DNA from: Qaidamihabitans albus
Lineage (GTDB): Bacteria > Actinomycetota > Actinomycetes > Mycobacteriales > Pseudonocardiaceae
DNA: 64,000 bases
Assembly: GCF_016464705.1 (NCBI RefSeq)
Contig: NZ_JAEHOB010000007.1
Coordinates: 245,517 to 309,516 of the forward strand
Direction: 5' to 3'
Part shown: positions 37,510 through 44,228 of the stretch, one piece after another
How the letters are laid out: the number at the start of each line of letters is the position of its first letter
Numbering within the stretch: position 1 is the stretch's first letter
Made by a program: the position numbers and the translations under genes
The notes under the pieces: generated by a model
Databases searched by the model: none
Told to the model about the DNA's origin: nothing
What the model saw: only the letters and a program-made list of their open reading frames with translations

Positions 37510-37525
37510 ATTGGTCTATACCTTT
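37510..37525. promoter_or_regulatory. Candidate DasR (dre) site upstream of the GH20 gene
   Basis: ATTGGTCTATACCTTT matches the 16-bp DasR-responsive element (ACTGGTCTAGACCACT type) closely, with the core TGGTCTATACC. It lies 34 bases before the hexosaminidase start. DasR is the GlcNAc-responsive GntR regulator of chitin and GlcNAc genes in actinomycetes, which suits a beta-hexosaminidase. Confidence 0.65.
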
Positions 37526-37558
37526 ACGCACTGCCCTCTCACCCCTTGGAGGTGCTCC

Positions 37559-39154
37559 GTGCGTCAACGCAGAACGCTGGCCGGTGTGCTCACCGTCGCG
37601 GCACTGTGCCTGCCCGGGTTCACGGCGACGGCCGACGATGCCGGGACCACCCATGTACCCGAGCGTCAGCTCACCGACGTGGTCCCCGCTCCGGTCGAGG
37701 CGAAACCCGACCCCCGGGCCGACTTCCGGCTCAGTCCCTTCACCCTGATCCGCACCCAGCCCGGCTCGGCCGAGGCGAAGCGGGTCGGCGAGCAGCTCGC
37801 CGCCGTCCTGCGTCCGGCCACCGGCTATCCGCTGCCCGTGGCGGCAACAAAACGATCCTGGCCGTCCACCATCTCCCTGCTGCTCGGCAAGGCCGACCCG
37901 CGCATCGGCGACGAGGGTTACCGGCTCGACGTCGCCCGCAGGGGCGTGACGATCCGCGCCAACACCGCCGCGGGCCTCTTCGCCGGTACGCAGACCCTGC
38001 GCCAGCTCCTGCCCGCCGAGATCGAGGCCGACCGGCCACAGCGGCGGACGTGGACCGTGCCCGGCGGCAAGATCGTCGACTACCCCCGGTTCGCCTACCG
38101 GGGCGCAATGCTCGATCTGGCCCGGCACTTCCACACCCCGGACGAGGTCAAGGCCTACATCGACGAGCTCGCCCAGTACAAGATCAACCATCTGCACCTG
38201 CACCTCACCGACGACCAGGGCTGGCGGATCCAGATCGACAGCTGGCCGGAGCTGACGACCACGGGCGGCGGCCCGGGCACCGGCGTGGACGGCGAGGGCC
38301 CCGGATACCTGACGAAGGCCGAGTACACCGACCTCATCGGCTACGCGGCGGCGCGGCACATCACGATCGTGCCCGAGATCGACATGCCGGGGCACACCAA
38401 CGCGGCGCAGTCCACCTACGCCGAGCTCAACTGTGACGGCGTGGCGCCTCCGCCACGCACCGACATCGAGGTCGGCTACAGCTCGCTGTGCATCGACAAG
38501 GAGATCACCTACACCTTCGTCGAGGACGTGATCCGGGAGGTCGCCGAGATGACCCCGGGGCCGTACCTGCACATCGGCGGCGACGAGGCGCATGCCACGA
38601 CCGAGGAGGACTACCAGAAGTTCATGGACCGGGTGCTGCCGATGGTCTACAAGTACGGCAAGCGGCCCGCCGGGTGGAACGAGATCGCCAAGGTGGACCC
38701 GCCCGCCTCGGCGGTCCCGCAGTTCTGGGGCACGACGAACACCAACGCCGACCTGGCCGAGGCCGCCGCGCGCGGTAACCAGGTCATCATGTCGCCTGCG
38801 AACAAGGCCTACCTCGACATGAAGTACGACCAGAACACGCCGCTCGGCCTGTCCTGGGCGGGCTACACCGAGGTCCGCGACGCCTACGACTGGGACCCGG
38901 GCAGCCACGTCGAGGGCGTCGGCGCGGAGTCGGTGCTCGGCGTCGAGGCACCGCTGTGGTCGGAGACGCTGCGCACGCTGGACGACATCGAGTACATGGC
39001 GTTCCCGAGGTTGCCGGCCATCGCGGAGCTAGGCTGGTCGGCACGGGCGAGCCACGACTGGGAGTCCTTCCGGGAGCGGCTCGCCGAACAGGGACCGCGC
39101 TGGGAGTGGCGTGACGTCGACTTCTACCGCTCGCCCCAGGTCGACTGGCGATAG
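37559..39154 (+). CDS. Secreted beta-N-acetylhexosaminidase (GH20)
   Basis: A 531-residue protein with a signal peptide (RQRRTLAGVLTVAALCLPGF, cleavage near ATADDAG). A GH20b-type domain spans about 60-150 and the catalytic barrel follows, with the family Asp-Glu pair D342-E343 in HIGGDEAHAT and HLHLTDDQGWRIQI upstream. It should remove terminal GlcNAc/GalNAc from chitin oligomers or peptidoglycan fragments outside the cell. The GTG at 37559 has TTGGAGG upstream. A DasR-like site precedes it and palindrome copy 6 follows it. Confidence 0.93.
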   Translation: MRQRRTLAGVLTVAALCLPGFTATADDAGTTHVPERQLTDVVPAPVEAKPDPRADFRLSPFTLIRTQPGSAEAKRVGEQLAAVLRPATGYPLPVAATKRSWPSTISLLLGKADPRIGDEGYRLDVARRGVTIRANTAAGLFAGTQTLRQLLPAEIEADRPQRRTWTVPGGKIVDYPRFAYRGAMLDLARHFHTPDEVKAYIDELAQYKINHLHLHLTDDQGWRIQIDSWPELTTTGGGPGTGVDGEGPGYLTKAEYTDLIGYAAARHITIVPEIDMPGHTNAAQSTYAELNCDGVAPPPRTDIEVGYSSLCIDKEITYTFVEDVIREVAEMTPGPYLHIGGDEAHATTEEDYQKFMDRVLPMVYKYGKRPAGWNEIAKVDPPASAVPQFWGTTNTNADLAEAAARGNQVIMSPANKAYLDMKYDQNTPLGLSWAGYTEVRDAYDWDPGSHVEGVGAESVLGVEAPLWSETLRTLDDIEYMAFPRLPAIAELGWSARASHDWESFRERLAEQGPRWEWRDVDFYRSPQVDWR

Positions 39155-39159
39155 CAGCG

Positions 39160-39213
39160 CCGGGTCGTGAGTGCTGAGACGAGTTCTAACTCGTGTCAGC
39201 ACTCACGACCCGG
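39160..39213. repeat. 42-bp palindrome, copy 6 (with extended arms)
   Basis: The core (39166-39207) has arms cgtgagtgctgagacgagtt and aactcgtgtcagcactcacg around CT with one mismatch. The flanks CCGGGT and ACCCGG extend the stem by 6 bp on each side. It starts 5 bases after the GH20 stop, in a tandem rather than convergent setting. Confidence 0.9.
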
Positions 39214-39287
39214 TGGCCGCCTGTAGACGGCGTCTACGTCGCAGTGGACAATGTCTGCAAGTTGAACGGCGGATGTCGGGGAGTCGA

Positions 39288-40097
39288 ATGGCGTACCAAC
39301 GTTTCGTCGCGGTCGGCGACAGCTGCACGGAGGGCATCGACGACCCGTACCCGGGCAAGCGGCAGTACCGTGGCTGGGCGGACCTCGTGGCGAGCAGGCT
39401 GGCCCGCGACGAGCCGGGGCTGCGGTACGCCAACCTCGGCGTCCGCGGGCGGCGGCTCGACCAGATCATCATCGAGCAGATCCCCACCGCGATCGACCTC
39501 GAACCGGATCTCGTGGTCCTCTTCGGCGGCGGCAACGACCTCATGACCAGGGCGTTCAGCGCCGAGGTCGTGGCGAACCGGGTCCGGGCCGCGGTGCGCC
39601 TGCTCAGCGACGCCGCGCCGACGGTCGCGGTGTTCACGCTCAGCGACGTCTCATTCCGGATGCCGCTCGTGCGCCGGATGCGCAGCCGGATCGAGGTGCT
39701 CAACGACGCGATCCGCGAGGCCGCCGATGACTACGGTGCGACGCTGGTGGACCTGTGGCCGGACGAGGCCGCGGCCGACCTGCGCTACTTCGGGCCGGAC
39801 CGGCTGCACCTCGGCGAGCACGGCCACCGCCGGGTCGCCGCGCACCTGTTACGCCGGATCGGCGTGCCCTGCGAGGCGAGCTGGCACGAGCCGTTGCCCG
39901 GCGATCCGGCCGAACCCGGACTGCTGGCACACGCGCGGTGGGTGTGGGACTGCGTGCTCCCGGTCGCGCGCGGCCGCATGGTCAACTACGTGACCGGACG
40001 TTCGACGGGCGACGGCTACCTGCCCAAACGGCCCGAACTGCTGCCCGTGCTCACCGACGAGCGGGACCGATGGACACCGATCCCCGGCAGCGCCTGA
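39288..40097 (+). CDS. SGNH/GDSL hydrolase
   Basis: A 269-residue protein with the SGNH blocks: block I VAVGDSCTEG (catalytic Ser), block III LFGGGNDLM and block V DRLHLGEHGH (Asp and His). No signal peptide is seen, so it is probably cytoplasmic. These enzymes are esterases or lipases of varied substrate. The ATG at 39288 has GGGGAG 4 bases upstream. It overlaps the following TetR gene by 28 bases, suggesting one transcript. Confidence 0.87.
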   Translation: MAYQRFVAVGDSCTEGIDDPYPGKRQYRGWADLVASRLARDEPGLRYANLGVRGRRLDQIIIEQIPTAIDLEPDLVVLFGGGNDLMTRAFSAEVVANRVRAAVRLLSDAAPTVAVFTLSDVSFRMPLVRRMRSRIEVLNDAIREAADDYGATLVDLWPDEAAADLRYFGPDRLHLGEHGHRRVAAHLLRRIGVPCEASWHEPLPGDPAEPGLLAHARWVWDCVLPVARGRMVNYVTGRSTGDGYLPKRPELLPVLTDERDRWTPIPGSA

Positions 40098-40621
40098 TCG
40101 CGAGCGCGACGGCCCTGCTCACGGACGAGGGCGTGGAGGCGGTCACCCTGCGTCGCATCGCCCGCGAGGCCGGCGTGTCGCACGGCGCCCCGCTCCGGCA
40201 CTTCGCGGGCCGCGCCGAACTCCTCTCCGCCGTGGCCACCACGGGATTCGCCGAACTGCGGCGGCGCGGCGAGAACCTGCCCGGCTCCGCACCGCGGGAA
40301 CGGCTGCTGGCCGCCTGCCGCGCCTACCTCGGTTTCGCGCTGGACAACCCGGCCATGTTCGAGCTCATGTTCCGGCACGATCTGATCGACGCGGCCGAGC
40401 CGGAGCTGGCCAGCACCAACACGGCGGCGTTCGACCACCTCAGCGAGCTGGTCGGCGCGGCACAGCGGGACGGCTGGCGGGCGGGTACCGACCGGCGCCT
40501 GCTCACCGCGTCGCTCTGGGCCGCCCTGCACGGACTGGCCGAGCTGTGGCTGTGGGGCGGGTTGGACGGAACCCGGGTCCGGGCCACGCTCGACGTCACA
40601 CTGGAGACGTATCTCGGTTGA
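40070..40621 (+). CDS. TetR-family transcriptional regulator
   Basis: A 183-residue protein: helix-turn-helix at about residues 5-50 (VTLRRIAREAGVSHGAPLRHF) and a C-terminal domain of the WHG type (LWAALHGLAELWLWG). Its ATG lies inside the end of the SGNH hydrolase gene, so they are probably coupled. The 3' end overlaps the convergent SRPBCC gene by 26 bases. Target unknown; possibly the hydrolase. Confidence 0.86.
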   Translation: MDTDPRQRLIASATALLTDEGVEAVTLRRIAREAGVSHGAPLRHFAGRAELLSAVATTGFAELRRRGENLPGSAPRERLLAACRAYLGFALDNPAMFELMFRHDLIDAAEPELASTNTAAFDHLSELVGAAQRDGWRAGTDRRLLTASLWAALHGLAELWLWGGLDGTRVRATLDVTLETYLG

Positions 40622-41018
40622 GCCCGCCCAGGACGGCGGCCAGCACCGCGCGCCAATGTTCTCGCTGCCGGGCCCGCTCGTCGGCGTCGGCGAGCCACTC
40701 CTGATGAAACCTCAGCACCGTGCGGCCGGCGCCGCTCGCGCTGACGGCGACCTGCACGGTGGTGTCGTGGTCCCAGTCGCGCGGCCGCCAGGTGAGCCGG
40801 ACCCGGTCGCGTTCGCGGAAGCTCCGCACCTCGCCGGTCGTGCCCGCGGCCGTCTCGTACGGCGCGGCCTTGCGCGGTTCCAGCGCCGCGCCCTCCCCGA
40901 GCCACAACGCGACGCCCGCCGGGCTCACCAGGAAGCGCCAGACCTCCGCGACGGAGTAGGGCACCGTCTTCGACACGCCGATCTGGTAACCGACGTCCTT
41001 GGTCTCTCCCGTAGCCAC
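40596..41018 (-). CDS. SRPBCC / AHSA1-like domain protein
   Basis: A 140-residue single-domain protein with the START-like fold of the AHSA1 group: SKTVPYSVAEVWRFLVSPAGVALWLG at the N-terminus and LRFHQEWLADADERARQREHWRAVL at the C-terminus. These bind hydrophobic ligands; no enzyme residues can be named. The GTG start has GGAGGGGTG upstream. It is divergent from the CGNR regulator and shares its operator region. Confidence 0.82.
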   Translation of the reverse strand: MATGETKDVGYQIGVSKTVPYSVAEVWRFLVSPAGVALWLGEGAALEPRKAAPYETAAGTTGEVRSFRERDRVRLTWRPRDWDHDTTVQVAVSASGAGRTVLRFHQEWLADADERARQREHWRAVLAAVLGGLNRDTSPV

Positions 41019-41038
41019 GACACCCCTCCGGTAACCGG

Positions 41039-41073
41039 TTTAACCAGTAGCCGACACCGAATATACTGGTTAC
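41039..41073 (+). promoter_or_regulatory. Promoter/operator of the CGNR gene; probable leaderless start
   Basis: TATACT (41062-41067) is a strong -10 box only 6 bases before the ATG at 41074, which implies a leaderless mRNA; TTTAAC (41039-41044) is a weak -35 at 17 bases. TAACCAGTA (41041-41049) and TACTGGTTA (41064-41072) are exact inverted copies covering the promoter, and a third partial copy GTAACC lies at 41031. A regulator bound here could also control the divergent SRPBCC gene. Confidence 0.6.
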
Positions 41074-41673
41074 ATGAAGGCGGGCACAAGAAGGCTGACC
41101 GGCGGCGACGGCAGGAGCTACGAGTTCGACCCGGGGAGTCTCTGCCTCGAACTGCTGCTCACCGGGGGACCAGGGCCGTACGGGTCGTTCGAGACGCTGC
41201 ACAGCCCCGCCGACCTCGCCGGCTGGCTCACCGCTTCCCGGCTGGCGGCAACGGCGCCGCTCGCCCCGCCGGACCCGCGGATCACGCCCGCCGAGCTGCG
41301 AAAGGTGCGGCGCCTCCGCGATACACTGTGGACGGTCATGCCGGCCGCCGCGCGCGGTGAGCGTCCGGCAGGCGCGGATCTGGAGGTCCTGAACGAGTCC
41401 GCCGCCACGGCCCTGCGCCCGGCACTCGACCCGGCCACCGGCCGGCGCCGCTGGGTCACGCCCGTCACCGGCGCACAGCTCCTCGGCACCGCGGCGCGGG
41501 AGGCCATCGACATCATCGGTGGCGAAGGTTCCGCGCGGCTGCGCGAGTGCGGCGCGGACGACTGCCGGCTGCTCTTCCTCGACACGTCCCGGCCGGGCAC
41601 GCGCCGCTGGTGCTCCATGCAGCGCTGCGGCAACCGGCACAAGGTGCGCACCTATCGCGGCAAGGCCGGATGA
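41074..41673 (+). CDS. CGNR zinc-finger regulator (ABATE domain)
   Basis: A 199-residue protein. The N-terminal ABATE domain spans about residues 15-150. The C-terminal CGNR zinc finger has four cysteines (ECGADDC and WCSMQRCGNRHK), which should bind zinc and DNA. The family is a common actinobacterial regulator type, including stress and metabolic regulators. Its ATG follows the -10 box directly. It probably binds the inverted repeats in its own promoter; inference. The stop is 4 bases from the convergent decarboxylase stop. Confidence 0.87.
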   Translation: MKAGTRRLTGGDGRSYEFDPGSLCLELLLTGGPGPYGSFETLHSPADLAGWLTASRLAATAPLAPPDPRITPAELRKVRRLRDTLWTVMPAAARGERPAGADLEVLNESAATALRPALDPATGRRRWVTPVTGAQLLGTAAREAIDIIGGEGSARLRECGADDCRLLFLDTSRPGTRRWCSMQRCGNRHKVRTYRGKAG

Positions 41674-41677
41674 GCGG

Positions 41678-43105
41678 TCACCGCCGCTCGTGAGCCTCCT
41701 GGATGCGCCGCCACGCCTCGTGCACGTGGCGGCGTTCGGTCGACGGTGCGCCGACCGCCATGCGCAGCAGCACCTGGTCGCCGACCTTGGTGTGGCTCAG
41801 GTAGAGGGCGCCGGAGTCGTTGAGCCGTTCCATCATCGCCAGGGTCGCCGCACCGGCCTCCTCCGCGGACAGGTCCGGCCACAGTGGACGGAAACAGACG
41901 AGGCCGAACGGATGCGGCTCGCGCACCTCGAAGCCAGGATCGGCCCGCACCAGCGCGGCGAACTCGTCCGCGAGCTCGATGCCGCCGCGGATGTGCGCCC
42001 GCAGGCCCTCCGCGCCGTACCAGCGGATCACCGACCACAGCTTGAGCGCGCGGAACCGGCGGCCGAGCGGGATCTGCCAGTCCCGGTAGTCGATCACTTC
42101 GCCCGAGCTGGTCGCCGCGTTGCGCAGGTACTCCGGCATGCTCGACAGCGCGTCGATCATCGGCACCCGGTCCGCCAGCCACAGCACCGAGCAGTCGAAG
42201 TTGGTGAGCAGCCACTTGTGCGGGTTGGTGACGTAGGAGTCCGCGTACTCGGCGACACCGTCGTTGATCCACCGCAACTCAGGGCAGACCGCCGAGACCC
42301 CGGCGTACGCGGCATCGACGTGCAGCCAGGCGCCGTGCGCACGGCAGACCTCGCCGATGCGCGCGACCGGGTCGACGGCGGTCGTCGACGTGGTCCCCAC
42401 GGTGGCGCACACCAGGATCGGCGTCGCGCCCGCGGCCACGTCCGCCGACATCAGGGCATCGAGGTGCGCCGGGTCCATGGCGAGCGTGTCCGGGTCCACG
42501 TCGACCGCGCGGACGTCGCCCTCGGCGAGACCGGCGATCCGGCCGGCGCGCTCCAGCGAGGAGTGCGTCTGCGACGACACGTAGATCGTGTGCCGCCCGG
42601 GCGCGCCGCCCGCACGGTGCCGGGCCGCGAGCACGGCGACCAGGCTTGCGCTCGACGCGGAGTCCTGGATCACCCCGCCGCCGCGCGCGTCGGTGCGGAA
42701 GTGCGCGGGGAGCCCGAGCAGCTCGGCGAGCCAGTCGACGACGACCGTCTCCAGCTCGGTGCACGCGGGGCTGGTCGCCCAGACCATTCCCTGCACGCCC
42801 AGCCCCGCCGACAGCAGGTCGCCGAGAATGCCGGGGCCGCTCGTGTTCGCCGGGAAGTAGGCGAAGAAGCCGGGATGCTGCCAGTGCGTGATACCCGGCA
42901 GGATCGTCCGTTCCAGGTCGGCGAGCACGGCGTCGAACGGCTCGCCCCGCTCGGGCGGGTGCGCGGGCAGGGCCGCCCGGACGTCGCCGGGCCTCGACGG
43001 CGACCGCACCGGGTAGGACTCGATCGAGCCGAGGTAGTCCGCGATCCAGTCGACCACCTGCCTGCCGTACTCGCGGAACTCCTCCGGCGTCATGTGCTCG
43101 CCCAT
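41678..43105 (-). CDS. Aromatic-L-amino-acid decarboxylase family (PLP group II)
   Basis: A 475-residue PLP enzyme. The PLP lysine is in TNPHKWLLTNFDCS, HVDAAYAG supplies the cofactor Asp, and GITHWQHPGFFAYFPANTS matches the N-terminal substrate region of DOPA/tryptophan decarboxylases. It should decarboxylate an aromatic amino acid to an amine. The ATG at 43105 (MGEHMTPEEF) fits the family N-terminus; upstream codons overlap the divergent trpS leader. Having trpS next to it is suggestive of tryptophan but not proof. Confidence 0.88.
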   Translation of the reverse strand: MGEHMTPEEFREYGRQVVDWIADYLGSIESYPVRSPSRPGDVRAALPAHPPERGEPFDAVLADLERTILPGITHWQHPGFFAYFPANTSGPGILGDLLSAGLGVQGMVWATSPACTELETVVVDWLAELLGLPAHFRTDARGGGVIQDSASSASLVAVLAARHRAGGAPGRHTIYVSSQTHSSLERAGRIAGLAEGDVRAVDVDPDTLAMDPAHLDALMSADVAAGATPILVCATVGTTSTTAVDPVARIGEVCRAHGAWLHVDAAYAGVSAVCPELRWINDGVAEYADSYVTNPHKWLLTNFDCSVLWLADRVPMIDALSSMPEYLRNAATSSGEVIDYRDWQIPLGRRFRALKLWSVIRWYGAEGLRAHIRGGIELADEFAALVRADPGFEVREPHPFGLVCFRPLWPDLSAEEAGAATLAMMERLNDSGALYLSHTKVGDQVLLRMAVGAPSTERRHVHEAWRRIQEAHERR

Positions 43106-43175
43106 GCCGGCGACCCTAGCGAGCGCGCGGGCACGGCGGAACGGAGCGCCGAGTCGGGGCAGTAGGATGATCCGC

Positions 43176-44204
43176 ATGTCACAGCCCGTAGCCAAGGTCT
43201 CCTTGACCGGCATCAAGCCGACCGGTGAGCCGCACCTGGGCAACCTGATCGGTGCGATCCGGCCGGCGTTGCAGCTGGCCGAGCAGTACGACTCGGTCTA
43301 CTTCATCGCCGACTACCACGCGCTGACCAGCGTGCGGGACCCGAAGCTGCTCCGGCACTACAGCCGCTCGGTCGCGGCGACCTGGGTGGCCGCGGGCCTC
43401 GACCCGAACCGCACCATCTTCTACGTCCAGTCGGACGTGCCCGAGATCTTCGAGCTCACCTGGGCGCTGTCCTGCGTCACGGGCAAGGGCCTGATGAACC
43501 GGGCGCACGCCTACAAGGCCGCGCGGGACCGCAACGTCGAGGCGGGCGAGGAGCCGGACGCCGGCGTGAACATGGGGCTCTACAACTACCCGATCCTGAT
43601 GGCCGTCGACATTCTGATCATGGAGTCCGACGTCGTGCCGGTCGGCAAGGACCAGGTGCAGCACGTCGAGTACGCCGCCGACATCGCGGGCAGCTTCAAC
43701 CACCTCTACGGCGAGTCGTACCGGCTCAAGGTGCCGCAGGCGATCATCCCGGATGCCGGAACCGGGCACACGCTGCCGGGCCTCGACGGCCGGAAGATGA
43801 GCAAGTCCTACGACAACACGATCCCGCTGTTCCTCCCGGAGAACCAGCTCAAGAAGCTGGTCCGGCGGATCCCGACCGACAGCACGCCGGTCGAGGCGCC
43901 GAAGGACCCGGACGGCTCCGCGGTCTTCCAGATCCTGGAGCAGTTCGCGCCGCCCTCGGCCGCCGCCGTCGTGGCCGACACTCGCAAGCGGCTGGAGGCC
44001 GGCGGCATGGGCTGGGGCGAGCTGAAGAACGTGCTGTTCGACGTGCTCAACACCGAGCTCGCGCCGCTGCGGGAGCGCTACGACGAGCTGATGCAGCCGG
44101 GCAGCGACCTGGATGCCTACCTCGCCGAGGGCGCCGTGAAGGCCCGCGAGCGGGCGGGCCGCGTGCTCGGCTCCGTGCGCGAGGCCATCGGCATCGGCAG
44201 GTGA
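43176..44204 (+). CDS. trpS: Tryptophanyl-tRNA synthetase
   Basis: A 342-residue class Ic synthetase. The HIGH equivalent is GEPHLGNLIG, and the KMSKS loop is intact in GRKMSKSYD. It shows the typical VPVGKDQVQHVE motif. The ATG at 43176 is used (MSQPVAKVSLTG). TAGGAT (43163-43168) lies 7 bases before it and could be either a -10 box of a leaderless transcript or part of an AGGA ribosome site. Confidence 0.95.
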   Translation: MSQPVAKVSLTGIKPTGEPHLGNLIGAIRPALQLAEQYDSVYFIADYHALTSVRDPKLLRHYSRSVAATWVAAGLDPNRTIFYVQSDVPEIFELTWALSCVTGKGLMNRAHAYKAARDRNVEAGEEPDAGVNMGLYNYPILMAVDILIMESDVVPVGKDQVQHVEYAADIAGSFNHLYGESYRLKVPQAIIPDAGTGHTLPGLDGRKMSKSYDNTIPLFLPENQLKKLVRRIPTDSTPVEAPKDPDGSAVFQILEQFAPPSAAAVVADTRKRLEAGGMGWGELKNVLFDVLNTELAPLRERYDELMQPGSDLDAYLAEGAVKARERAGRVLGSVREAIGIGR

Positions 44205-44228
44205 CGACCGGGGCGCGGCGCGTCGTCA
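44202..44228. terminator. Short hairpin between convergent trpS and GH97 genes
   Basis: TGACGAC (44202-44208) and GTCGTCA (44222-44228) form a perfect 7-bp stem with a 13-base GC-rich loop. Each arm contains the stop codon of one of the two genes. A weak bidirectional terminator is possible; there is no U-tract. Confidence 0.35.

Noticed and set aside
41678..44204. Decarboxylase and trpS as part of a secondary-metabolite cluster
   Set aside because: Apart from these two, the neighbouring genes are general regulators and a glycosidase; no scaffold-building or tailoring enzymes are seen.
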